Positions 52,961 through 61,670 of a stretch of 64,000 nt of DNA are shown piece after piece. Below the pieces are notes generated by a model. It was not told where the DNA came from. It worked only from the letters and a program-made list of their open reading frames with translations, and did not search any database. The stretch is from positions 62,001 through 126,000 of the forward strand of contig JAKLPV010000085.1 in assembly GCA_022013685.1 (NCBI GenBank). Direction: 5' to 3'. The translations under genes and the position numbers were made by a program. The stretch's first letter is position 1, and the number at the start of each line of letters is the position of its first letter. This DNA comes from Anaerolineae bacterium (GTDB taxonomy: Bacteria > Chloroflexota > Anaerolineae > Anaerolineales > Villigracilaceae).

Positions 52961-52992
52961 CCATCCTTTGTGATGGAATGCAGAGACTCGCG

Positions 52993-55173
52993 ATGAAGTT
53001 CAGAGAGCGCATTATCTCCACCTTTTTGGTTTTGTTGGCTATTTCCCTACCCGCGCTGGCGGGCTATGTGGTCTATGACCAGTTGCGTACGCCTGTTTTC
53101 GAGGCCAGCCTGGAGGTGGAAACCGGCAGAATCCTGGCCGTGGAGCAGGATTCTTATGCCAACTGGTCCGGATTCTGGACGGGCGACATCCTCCTTTCGA
53201 TCAACGGCGCGCCGTATCCGCAATGGCCGTCCGAAGTGGGCAATTACCCGGCCCGGGTCCGGCGCGGAACGCAGGTGCTAACCCTGGAGATGCCGTTGGT
53301 AGCAATGGCAACCCTGAATTTGGCTTCTCTGCTCAATGGGCTGCTGGTCGCGCTGACGTTTTGGGGTGTTGGCGTCTTTTTGCTCTGGCGGCGCTTTCAA
53401 CAGTATGCGCTGCGACTTTTTTTCCTTTTGACCCAGAGCATCGGGATTGGCCTGTTGTTTTTCCTGGCCTATCCAGATGTCTCAAGGCGCCCAGCATGGA
53501 TGGCGGTTTTGATTAGCCTTGGTTTTCATTGCGCCGCCGCGCTGGTGGTTCATTATTACCTGACCTTCCCGGTGGTTTTAGGCAGTTCAAGCCAGCGGCG
53601 CTGGACAATGGCAATTGTGTATGGCTTGATGTTGGTTGCCCTGGCCTACCGCCTATCTTCCACCCGGGCCGGTCTGCAAATCAGCTTTTTCTACAATACT
53701 TTGGAGCTTATTGTCGCTGTCGGGCTGGCGGCCTATGTTTATCGCTCTCGCGCAAGTTCCGATGACCGCCGCCGCCTGCGCATTATCGTTTTTGGCAATA
53801 TCGCATCCCTGGCACCCTTGTTCATCCTGTATCTTCTGCCCACCATCCTCGGCATTCCCAGGGTTCCCGATTGGGTTGTGGGACCCTTCATCATCATTAC
53901 GCCTTTGTGTTATTTGGTGGCGATTGCACGCCATCACCTGTTCGGCATCGACCGCCTGCTAAACCGGACATTGGTTTACGCCGCCCTCTGGTTGGGAATC
54001 CTGCTCATCTATCTAGGGCCGTTCCTGCTGATTGTTCGTTTTGCGCCGGGCGATTGGCTGGCGCAAATGCTGGTTTCCGCCGGATTAACCCTGCTTGTGG
54101 GCATGGCTTTCGAGCGCACAAAAAATACTTTGCAGCGCGTGGTGGATCGCATCTTCTATGGCGGTTGGTACGATTATCCCGCCGTGATTGAGAGCGCAAC
54201 CCGCGCCTTGGCCGGCTGCACCGAGCGCGGACAACTTGCCGAGGTGCTGACCCGCGAGGTGCCGGGCTTGATGCAGTTGCAAAGCGCCGAATTGCATTTC
54301 GATGAAGATGTCCCCCCGGCCGCAGATCGCTTCAATTTATCTTTCCAGGGAAAAACGCGCGCGCATTGGATGCTTTCCCCACACTGTGATCGCGACGAAT
54401 TGACCGATTCTGACCGCCGCATCCTGGAGACGCTTGCCTGTCAGGCGGAGATTGCCCTGGGAAATGTACTGCTCATCGAAACCCTGCGCACTCAGCTGAA
54501 TGAAATCCGCGCCAGCCGCGAGGCCTTGTCGCAGGCCCAGCATCGCCTGCTGCGCTCGCGCGAAGAAGAACGCGCCCGCCTGGCGCGCGACCTGCATGAC
54601 GGGCCGCTCCAGGCCTTGATCGGGTTGAACCTGCAATTGGGCTTGCTCCAGCCCAAAGTGGCCGATTCAACCGCTTTGCAAGAAATGCGTGCCGAGGTGC
54701 GCACTCTCCTGACCGATCTGCGCGGAGTTTGTTCGGAACTGCGCCCGCCGATGCTCGATATGCTGGGGCTGGCCGCCGCCCTGCGTTCCCTGGCCGAAGA
54801 CTGGTCGACGCAATCGGGTGTGGCAGTGCATCTCGATCTGCCGGATCTGTCTGCCCTGCCGCCCCTTCCAGGTGATACCGCTGTCAACCTGTATCGCGTG
54901 GCGCAGGAGGCGCTCGCCAACGTCGCCAGGCACGCCGGGGCCAGTCGGGTCAATATCTGCCTCGCGGGCAGGGAAGACGGGATCAGGCTGATCGTCGATG
55001 ATGATGGCCGTGGATTTACCCCCCCGGGCGAAATCGGCGAACTGACTTCCTCGGGTCACTTCGGGCTGGTCGGCTTGCGCGAACGCGTCAACCTGATCGG
55101 GGGCAAACTCAGCCTGGACTCTGTGCCGGGGCGCGGTACGCGCATCCAGGTCGAGTGGCGGCCCCCAGGCTGA
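52993..55173 (+). CDS. PDZ-containing membrane histidine kinase (HisKA_3 type)
   Basis: A 726-residue sensor. After the first membrane helix comes an exported PDZ-like domain (about 35-95, GRILAVEQDSYANWSGFWTG, DILLSINGAPYPQWP), then seven or eight helices (about 105-350), a short GAF-like region, and the cytoplasmic kinase: EEERARLARDLHDGPLQALI with the phospho-His, NVARHAGASRVNI (N box), DDDGRGFTP (G1), GHFGLVGLRERVNLIGGKL. NarL-type kinases of this type pair with the regulator at 52307. An ATG at 52978 is also in frame; neither start has a strong RBS. It ends just before the phased boxes. Confidence 0.9.
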   Translation: MKFRERIISTFLVLLAISLPALAGYVVYDQLRTPVFEASLEVETGRILAVEQDSYANWSGFWTGDILLSINGAPYPQWPSEVGNYPARVRRGTQVLTLEMPLVAMATLNLASLLNGLLVALTFWGVGVFLLWRRFQQYALRLFFLLTQSIGIGLLFFLAYPDVSRRPAWMAVLISLGFHCAAALVVHYYLTFPVVLGSSSQRRWTMAIVYGLMLVALAYRLSSTRAGLQISFFYNTLELIVAVGLAAYVYRSRASSDDRRRLRIIVFGNIASLAPLFILYLLPTILGIPRVPDWVVGPFIIITPLCYLVAIARHHLFGIDRLLNRTLVYAALWLGILLIYLGPFLLIVRFAPGDWLAQMLVSAGLTLLVGMAFERTKNTLQRVVDRIFYGGWYDYPAVIESATRALAGCTERGQLAEVLTREVPGLMQLQSAELHFDEDVPPAADRFNLSFQGKTRAHWMLSPHCDRDELTDSDRRILETLACQAEIALGNVLLIETLRTQLNEIRASREALSQAQHRLLRSREEERARLARDLHDGPLQALIGLNLQLGLLQPKVADSTALQEMRAEVRTLLTDLRGVCSELRPPMLDMLGLAAALRSLAEDWSTQSGVAVHLDLPDLSALPPLPGDTAVNLYRVAQEALANVARHAGASRVNICLAGREDGIRLIVDDDGRGFTPPGEIGELTSSGHFGLVGLRERVNLIGGKLSLDSVPGRGTRIQVEWRPPG

Positions 55174-55181
55174 TTTTCTCC

Positions 55182-55230
55182 CGGTACTATGCCGGAAAGT
55201 TCCGGTACCAACTCGGTACTAAACCGGTAC
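55182..55230. repeat. Five phased CGGTAC-type boxes (putative operator)
   Basis: CGGTAC occurs at 55182, 55203, 55214 and 55225, and a degenerate CGGAAA at 55193. Spacings from start to start are 11, 10, 11 and 11 bp, one helical turn each. The array lies in the 148-bp gap between the kinase stop and the receiver gene, upstream of the terminator-like hairpin. It looks like a binding site for several copies of one DNA-binding protein on a single face of the DNA, such as the NarL-type regulator next door. Confidence 0.7.
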
Positions 55231-55263
55231 CGGGCCTCGATGACATCCGCAGCGAAACGGACT

Positions 55264-55295
55264 ATCCTGCTATTGAAAGCAGGATTTTTGTTTTT
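55264..55295 (+). terminator. Intrinsic terminator or attenuator
   Basis: ATCCTGC / GCAGGAT with an 8-nt loop followed by TTTTGTTTTT. It separates the kinase transcript from the receiver gene 27 bp away. If transcription starts in the phased-box region, the hairpin would act as an attenuator for the genes downstream. Confidence 0.75.
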
Positions 55296-55321
55296 ATCCA
55301 TCAGGAAGGATTCCCTGTCCC

Positions 55322-55696
55322 GTGACCCGCGTTTTGATCGTCGATGACCAGCCCAACTTCCGCCGCCAGTTGCGCGCCCTACTCGAGCGCGCCGGGCTGG
55401 AAGTGGCCGCCGAAGCCGATAGCATCGCTGAAGCCGAAGCGCTGGCTCAATCCCTGCAACCCGACCTGGCGGTTGTGGATGTCCTGATGCCGGGCCTGAG
55501 CGGCATCGAAGGTACGCCGCGACTGAAGTTGCTTGCCCCCAGAATGCGCGTGATCCTGGTCAGCGCCTATCACGACCGTCTTTTGCTGGCTTCTGCGAAA
55601 GCGGCTGGAGCCGAGGCCTTCATCCCCAAAGATGAGTTGGATATGTCTGTCGCGCTCAGTTGGAACAGGAACGAGGAGAAACAAGATGAGACATAA
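55322..55696 (+). CDS. Stand-alone response regulator receiver
   Basis: A 124-residue receiver without an output domain, starting at GTG 55322 (MTRVLIVDDQPNFRRQLRAL) with AGGAAGGA 12 bp upstream. Acidic pocket VDD, phosphoacceptor in AVVDVLMPGLSG, the Ser in VSAYHD and Lys in FIPKDELD are all present, so it is likely phosphorylated, as a phospho-sink or intermediate of the neighbouring kinase. Its 3' end overlaps the lipoprotein gene by 11 bp, which ties the receiver to the surface proteins. Confidence 0.9.
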   Translation: MTRVLIVDDQPNFRRQLRALLERAGLEVAAEADSIAEAEALAQSLQPDLAVVDVLMPGLSGIEGTPRLKLLAPRMRVILVSAYHDRLLLASAKAAGAEAFIPKDELDMSVALSWNRNEEKQDET

Positions 55697-57050
55697 CCCA
55701 AGCCTTCGACAGCGTTTGCTGTCGGTATTCACACTGATTATTCTGTCTGGCCTGCTGGCCGGCTGCGCCCCGCGAACGGCTGGCATCTCAGTCTGGATCG
55801 ATGTGCCGCTGGACGGTTTGATCCTGCCGGGCGTCCAGGCCATCAACATTGACGGTCACGCCGCCTCGCCGGGTGGCATCAGCCGCATCGAAATCTGGAT
55901 TGACGGCGCGCTCCTGGCGAACATTGATAATCCGCCAACGGATGATGGTCTGGCATCCTTCCACCTCGATTGGACTCCGGCCTCGATTGGCGACTACACC
56001 ATTCAGGCGGTTGCTTTCAGCCCGGACGGGTCTGCCAGCCAGCCTGATTCCGCGCGGGTTGCCTTTGGCGGTCTGGTCGAGGATGTCCAGCCGCTGTGCG
56101 CGGTTGAGGCGCTGGTTGCGCCGCTGCTCGTTTCGCCCGCTGACGGTGCGACCCTTGCGCCAGACCCGTTGCTGGCCTGGTCGTACCCGGATGGCTCCTG
56201 TCACCCTCACAGTTACAAGATCGATATTTCAGAAGATGCCTCGTTTGCTGATCTTCGCTGGGGATTTGGCACCCTGGATCACCTGGAAACGAGCCGCTCC
56301 TGGCCGCTTGCGGCGGGCCGCTGTTATTACTGGCGGGTGCTGGCCTACAGCCCAGATGGATATGGCCCGGCCTCCGGCGCCTGGCGTTTTTGCGTTGCCG
56401 AGGCGGAAGTGACGGTCACCGAGACGCCCACACCGACCCCGCCTCCGGCCCTCGAACCGATCATCCAGTTTTGGGCCGAACCGGCCCAAATCCAGGCTGG
56501 GGCTTGCACGACGATTAAATGGCACGTTGAAAATGTGCAGAGCATCACCTTTGGCGGCGTTCAGCAGGATTTTGACGGTTCCTACAAGGATTGCCTGTGT
56601 AAAAGTGAGCGTTATTCTTTGACGGTTACATCCCTGGATGGCACTCAGGAAAAACGCACCGTCGATATTTCAGTCAGCGGCGTCTGTGAGACGCCCACTC
56701 CCGAAGACAACAATCCTCCACCGGCAGCAGACACCACCCCGCCGCCAACGCCTGAACTGGTCGTGCCGGGTAACGGGTTGACTCTTTCCTGCCGTGGTTC
56801 GCAAAGCATGGCCTGGCTGCCGGTCAGTGACCCGAGCGGCATCATGCGCTACGAAGTGCAAATTGAGCGCCACGCCGGGGATGGCAGTTGGCAAACTGTA
56901 TCGGGCAGCCCCTTCAGCATAAACGATAAAACCATGAGCATTCCGGTTGAGTGCGGCTGGACCTATCGCTGGCGCGTGCACGCCGTGGACGGCGCGGGCA
57001 ATATTGGCGGCTGGTCGGGTTGGTTCCAATATACTGTTACGCTGGAATAG
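55686..57050 (+). CDS. Surface lipoprotein with Ig/fibronectin-like repeats
   Basis: A 454-residue exported protein. Signal peptide with lipobox LLAGCAP (Cys about 26). Two beta-sandwich domains of the bacterial-Ig/FN3 kind follow (for example GISRIEIWIDGALLANIDN and AFSPDGSASQPDSARVAFGG), then a module with SYKIDISEDASFADLRWGFG and YYWRVLAYSPDGYG, a Thr/Pro-rich spacer (TETPTPTPPPALEP), a Cys-containing IKWHVENVQSITFGG domain, a second spacer (TPPPTPELVVPG), and a final FN3-like domain (SGIMRYEVQIERHAGDG). Function is unknown, probably binding. AGGAGAAA is 5 bp before ATG 55686. It is translationally coupled to the receiver. Confidence 0.82.
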   Translation: MRHNPSLRQRLLSVFTLIILSGLLAGCAPRTAGISVWIDVPLDGLILPGVQAINIDGHAASPGGISRIEIWIDGALLANIDNPPTDDGLASFHLDWTPASIGDYTIQAVAFSPDGSASQPDSARVAFGGLVEDVQPLCAVEALVAPLLVSPADGATLAPDPLLAWSYPDGSCHPHSYKIDISEDASFADLRWGFGTLDHLETSRSWPLAAGRCYYWRVLAYSPDGYGPASGAWRFCVAEAEVTVTETPTPTPPPALEPIIQFWAEPAQIQAGACTTIKWHVENVQSITFGGVQQDFDGSYKDCLCKSERYSLTVTSLDGTQEKRTVDISVSGVCETPTPEDNNPPPAADTTPPPTPELVVPGNGLTLSCRGSQSMAWLPVSDPSGIMRYEVQIERHAGDGSWQTVSGSPFSINDKTMSIPVECGWTYRWRVHAVDGAGNIGGWSGWFQYTVTLE

Positions 57051-57060
57051 CGAGGCTTGT

Positions 57061-60000
57061 ATGAAAACAAACAATAAATCCTGTTTTGGGGGCATGTTGA
57101 TTGTACTGGTTCTGTTGGGCATCTTTGCCCTGATTGGGCAGGGTACCTACATGATCGGACGTCAGAACAACCTCCAGTCGCGCCCGCTGGTGCTGATTCA
57201 CAGCCCGGTCAACCACGAACAAATTATCAGCGGGGAGGCGGTCAGCATCCATGCCACGGCGCGTTCGAAGCGCGGCGTCAGCCGCATGGAATTGTGGCTG
57301 GACGACCGGCTTTTCGCCGTCCAGCCAGCCGCCGAGGCCGGGGCGCAATCTCCCTTCGTGCTGAACGAACGCTGGCTGGCGACGGTCAGCGGGCCGCATG
57401 TCGTTCAGGTGCGCGCGGTCTCTGCCAACGGGGTCGAAGGCCAGGCTACGATCACGATTGAAATCTCAGAAAGCGCGCAGATGCCCACGCATACCGTCGC
57501 GGAAGGTGAGACTTTTGCAACGGTAGCCGAAGAATTTGGCCTGACTCCCGAAGAACTTGCCGCGCTCAACCCCGACACCAGCCCCAACGCCCTCGCTCCC
57601 GGTGACAGCCTGACCGTTACCGAGGACGCAGGAGATGCTGAAGAGGACGGTTCCCCGCCTGCCGCGCCAGATGTTCCGCCAACGGATGACGCCGCCCCGC
57701 CTGAAGCGGATGCGCCCGAGCCGGGCAGTTTCTTCGAACTGGGAACTTTCTTCGGCGTTTACGAGATTTTTGACCCGGCCTCGAGCGCCCCGATTGAACT
57801 GCGCCTGGAAGTGCTCAGTCTGGAGACTTCGCAAGCCTATGATAATTTGCACTGTTATATCGGCGTGGGCGATAGCCTGCCACTATGGTACCCGGATGTC
57901 GATTTCAACCAGTTGACCGACGAGTCGTTTGCCCTGACCGACTCGGGCTGGAACGTGGGCGATTCCTACGCGGGTGCAAATGCCCCGCTCTTTGCCTGGC
58001 CGGGCAACCAGCCTTTACCCTTTAGCATCGAATGTGTCGGCGTGCTGGGCGGCGTCGAAGCGGTTCCAGCCGGAAGCCTGGCGTTGACGGTTCCGCCCGA
58101 GGCCTGGGACGGGATCACTCGAACGGAAGCCAGCGGCGGGGAGGGCGCATCCTTCCAAATCCAGTATCGCATCCTGCGCGCCGATTCTGTCCCGCACGGC
58201 ATCCCGATGTTCATCGACCCCTCCATGACCGCCCCCAGCAACCTGTGGATCGAAGACCGGCGCTACGCCTTGCACTGGGACTACGAACCGCGCCCAGACG
58301 AACCGGGAATCGAGGGCTTCCGCATTTACCTGAACGGAACCCTGCAATGGTCCGTGCGCGGCAGCAATGTGCGCCAGAGCGATATTCCGCCGGAGTGGTT
58401 CCACCCGCCCTGCGGCGACGAATACCAGTTGAGCGTTTCGGCGTATCGCTATGGGCATCCCGATGGCCCCGAATCGGTGCTGGCCATGCCGCCGGTTAGC
58501 ATTGTCACCCCGCCCGACCAGTGCCAGAAGAGGATTGAGATTACCTTCCTATCCCTGCGCACTTCTGAACTGGGTGGTGACGTTGACAGTGATGAAAGTC
58601 ATGGCGACGTTGGCTCGATTTATGGCAGTTTCTACGCCAACGAACAGGAATTCTCGATCGACACCCGCTCATCTGAAAGATATGGTTTGGATGTGCCCAA
58701 TGGCTTTTCAGATAACACCCTTTACAACTTCAGCGATTTCGCAACCAATATCCGCTGGCATGCTACGGGCAGCCCCACCATGCTGGTCGATCTTGCGCCC
58801 GACGGCACCTTCCAATTTGGGTACAATATCATGGATCACGACTGGGGACGCTGCCGCCACTCAAATGACAGTGGTTGCGATGACCTCGTTTGCGAAGCGC
58901 AATCGTTTATCTACCCGGTCTCTAACAGTCCCGAACTCGACGCCCCTCACGAAACAACACTCACGTCCGAAAATGATCGCTGTCAACTGACGGTACGGTT
59001 TGGACCGGCGCCGGGCAGCATCGTTGGCGTGGCCGGTGACGCCCCGGCGCTGCCGCTGCTGAACGTCAGGAACTACCGCATCGAGGATGCCACCAACACC
59101 ATCCACTATGAAATTGAGAATTCTGGCAGTGGCACCTGGCCGACCCAGCCTCTTGAACTGTGGTACACCGACCGCGAAGGCAACCGTCTCGACAGCCAGC
59201 GCCTTGACGATTTCAGGCTTGACCCCGGTCAGTCACTCGCCATGGAATACGCCAGCCGCTTCAACCCGCCGGATGTGTGCGTCGTGCTCGACCCCAACAA
59301 CGCCATGCTTGAAAGATTTGAAGCCGAAGAAATTCTTGGCACTGTGCGCAGGTTCTGCCTCGGGCAGCCAGACCTGGTGATTACGGATGTCGAGTACGAC
59401 CCGCAGCATTCATTCCTGGTGGTCAATATCCAGAACATTGGCGAACATGAGCTGGTCAGCCGCGATGTTGATATCGAGATTCGCAGAGTGGCCGCGGGCA
59501 CAACCATCCTGTCTGTCACCAGGTCGGTTGTCCATCTCAGGCGCTACGGCAGCCTGCCGGTGGTAATCCCCGTCACCGCTGAACAAAGGGAAATCCTTCT
59601 ACATGGCTATCGGGTGATTGTCGACCCCCAAAACCGGATCACGGAAAGAAATGAAGACAACAACGAGTATCGGGTGGCCGGATCAACCCAGTACTGGGTT
59701 ACTTGGCATCGCGGCTGCACGGATGGCTATGTGGTCGGCCTGCAAAACGATGTCCACATGCGCTTGGATGCGAGCCTGCTTGGAGGCCTCGGTGAACAAA
59801 CTCTCTTTACCTGGCATGCCCCCGAAGTGACCGGATTCTCAACCTTTGGGCATAAATGCTGGGGCCATGACCACCCGGAGAGCGATCCCACCTACTTCTC
59901 GGATCGCTTTTTCCTGGCTGGCGACCAGCAGCTCAAGATCCGCATCTCGACCGTGGTTAACGCCGGTGCAGAGCGCTACGGCGTGGGCGCATTTGAAGCG

Positions 60001-60180
60001 ATTATCTCTCCCGACGGCCCTTATGGCGCTTTTGTGGATGGTTTCTCGCCCACTTGCGATGCGAGTTGGGATGATACTGGCTACTATACACCCGTCTACC
60101 ACTACCCCGGCGAGAGATACCGCCCCGACCCTGGCCGCTGGTCGACCTTGTTCAAAGTCTGCCGTGTGACTGACTATTAG
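57061..60180 (+). CDS. Large membrane-anchored exoprotein with LysM and CARDB modules
   Basis: A 1039-residue protein with one N-terminal membrane helix (GGMLIVLVLLGIFALIGQGT), an Ig-like domain (about 40-140, SRMELWLDDRLFAVQPAAEA), a LysM-like module (about 143-188, EGETFATVAEEFGLTPEELA, ALNPD), an acidic Pro-rich spacer, several beta-rich domains (about 235-660, with FRIYLNGTLQW), and two CARDB-like domains (about 680-890; IHYEIENSGSGTWPTQPLEL and LVITDVEYDPQHSFLVVNI). The final 140 residues contain a His/Trp/Cys-rich unknown region. It is probably anchored at the cell surface and may bind peptidoglycan through LysM. It follows the lipoprotein gene by 10 bp. Confidence 0.8.
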   Translation: MKTNNKSCFGGMLIVLVLLGIFALIGQGTYMIGRQNNLQSRPLVLIHSPVNHEQIISGEAVSIHATARSKRGVSRMELWLDDRLFAVQPAAEAGAQSPFVLNERWLATVSGPHVVQVRAVSANGVEGQATITIEISESAQMPTHTVAEGETFATVAEEFGLTPEELAALNPDTSPNALAPGDSLTVTEDAGDAEEDGSPPAAPDVPPTDDAAPPEADAPEPGSFFELGTFFGVYEIFDPASSAPIELRLEVLSLETSQAYDNLHCYIGVGDSLPLWYPDVDFNQLTDESFALTDSGWNVGDSYAGANAPLFAWPGNQPLPFSIECVGVLGGVEAVPAGSLALTVPPEAWDGITRTEASGGEGASFQIQYRILRADSVPHGIPMFIDPSMTAPSNLWIEDRRYALHWDYEPRPDEPGIEGFRIYLNGTLQWSVRGSNVRQSDIPPEWFHPPCGDEYQLSVSAYRYGHPDGPESVLAMPPVSIVTPPDQCQKRIEITFLSLRTSELGGDVDSDESHGDVGSIYGSFYANEQEFSIDTRSSERYGLDVPNGFSDNTLYNFSDFATNIRWHATGSPTMLVDLAPDGTFQFGYNIMDHDWGRCRHSNDSGCDDLVCEAQSFIYPVSNSPELDAPHETTLTSENDRCQLTVRFGPAPGSIVGVAGDAPALPLLNVRNYRIEDATNTIHYEIENSGSGTWPTQPLELWYTDREGNRLDSQRLDDFRLDPGQSLAMEYASRFNPPDVCVVLDPNNAMLERFEAEEILGTVRRFCLGQPDLVITDVEYDPQHSFLVVNIQNIGEHELVSRDVDIEIRRVAAGTTILSVTRSVVHLRRYGSLPVVIPVTAEQREILLHGYRVIVDPQNRITERNEDNNEYRVAGSTQYWVTWHRGCTDGYVVGLQNDVHMRLDASLLGGLGEQTLFTWHAPEVTGFSTFGHKCWGHDHPESDPTYFSDRFFLAGDQQLKIRISTVVNAGAERYGVGAFEAIISPDGPYGAFVDGFSPTCDASWDDTGYYTPVYHYPGERYRPDPGRWSTLFKVCRVTDY

Positions 60181-60201
60181 AGATACCACAAAGGAATCGA
60201 A

Positions 60202-61668
60202 ATGGAAAAAAAGCGATTGATCCTGCCCTTGGTCATGCTCCTGCTCTCCGGCCTGGCTTGCACCTTCGGCCAGCCCCCCGCGGATCAGATTTCCCCCAGC
60301 CTGCCTCCGTCAACCGAGGCCGGTCCAACCTCCCCGGCATCCGCCGCCCCGCTGCCGCCGCCCGCCGACCCTGGAGCTGTTATCCAGCCTGAAGAGTTGG
60401 AATACCTGGGCGCCTTTCGCCTGCCCGATGACGGTGACCGCCCGCGCACCTTTGAATACGGCGGCAACGCCATGACCTTCCGCCCCGGCCCGGATTTGGA
60501 GAACGACGGTTTCCCCGGCAGCCTGTTCATCACAGGCCACGACCGCCTGGCCTACGGTGAGTTGACGGACGGCAGCCAGTTGGCCGAAATCAGTATTCCA
60601 GCCCCGGTTCGGGGGCAACTGGATGCGCTCAATACAGCCGAATTCGTGCAAGGCTTTCAGGATGTTGCCGCCGGGCACTTTCGCGGCCTGGACGAGATTC
60701 CACGCATTGGGCTGGCTTATCTCGACCATCCCGCCACCGGCCCAAAACTGCACCTGGCCTGGGGCCAGCACATGCCCCCCGACCCGCCTGCCGCCAGCCA
60801 CGGTTGGATAGAGCCTGATCTGTCTGCGCCAGATTTTCAGGGCGAGTGGTTTATTGGCAATCAGGATACCAACAGCATCAACGGCTATTTGTTTGAAATT
60901 CCCCCTGCCTGGGCCGACTCTTATACCAGCGGCAGGCCGTTGGCAACCGGTCGTTCCCGTGATGGCGGCTGGTCGGGCATGGGGCCGGCCCTGTTTGCCT
61001 ACCAGCCCTGGGTTGATTCCAACGGCTCACCCGCCGCGAATGGCACACGCCTGGATGAAACTGTCCTGTTGCAATACGAGAGTTCGTACAATACCCCCAA
61101 CATCGAACGCGCCCTGAACGGTTACCAGCACCCCGACGAATGGGAGGGCGGCGCCTGGCTGACTTCCCCAAGCGGTCAATCAGCAGTAATCTTTGCCGGA
61201 ACAAAAAGCGTTGGCGAGAAATACTGGTACGGCTTTGCCAACCCTGCCGGGACGCAGGTTCCCTGTGTTGCTGGCGATTTTGTCGGCCAGTTCCAGGTCT
61301 GCTCCCTGGCAGATGGTTCCCCCTGTCCGCCTGCCGACCTGGTTGAATGCTCCGGCCACAACGATTTTCGCGGCTGGTGGAGTACCCGCTTTGAAGCCCA
61401 GATCATCTTTTACGACCCATCTGACCTGGCGCGGGTGGCTGCCGGGCAGATCCAAGCCTGGGAGCCGCAGCCTTATGCGATCTTGAGTCTGGAGTCGGTC
61501 TTGTTCCACAACCCGGCAGGTATCGAAGCCGAAATGCTTGGTGTGGGCGACCAGCGCCGCTTCCGCATCGGCGATGTGGCCTTTGACCGCACCAACGGCC
61601 TGCTGTACGTGCTGGAATTATTCGCTGACGGAGCCAAACCGGTTGTGCATACCTGGCGGGTGAAGTAG
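60202..61668 (+). CDS. Lipoprotein of unknown function
   Basis: A 488-residue exported protein with lipobox LLSGLACTFG (Cys about 21) and a Pro/Ser/Thr tether of about 45 residues, then a globular domain with repeated GxDxL-like blades (GSLFITGHDRLAYGEL, GEWFIGNQDTNSINGYLFEI, RFRIGDVAFDRTNGLLYVLE) that look like a beta-propeller. There are five cysteines in the C-terminal half (VPCVAG, VCSL, PCPPADLVECSG). I do not recognise the family. AAAGGAA lies before the ATG. It is the last gene of the receiver-surface protein operon. Confidence 0.75.
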   Translation: MEKKRLILPLVMLLLSGLACTFGQPPADQISPSLPPSTEAGPTSPASAAPLPPPADPGAVIQPEELEYLGAFRLPDDGDRPRTFEYGGNAMTFRPGPDLENDGFPGSLFITGHDRLAYGELTDGSQLAEISIPAPVRGQLDALNTAEFVQGFQDVAAGHFRGLDEIPRIGLAYLDHPATGPKLHLAWGQHMPPDPPAASHGWIEPDLSAPDFQGEWFIGNQDTNSINGYLFEIPPAWADSYTSGRPLATGRSRDGGWSGMGPALFAYQPWVDSNGSPAANGTRLDETVLLQYESSYNTPNIERALNGYQHPDEWEGGAWLTSPSGQSAVIFAGTKSVGEKYWYGFANPAGTQVPCVAGDFVGQFQVCSLADGSPCPPADLVECSGHNDFRGWWSTRFEAQIIFYDPSDLARVAAGQIQAWEPQPYAILSLESVLFHNPAGIEAEMLGVGDQRRFRIGDVAFDRTNGLLYVLELFADGAKPVVHTWRVK

Positions 61669-61670
61669 AG

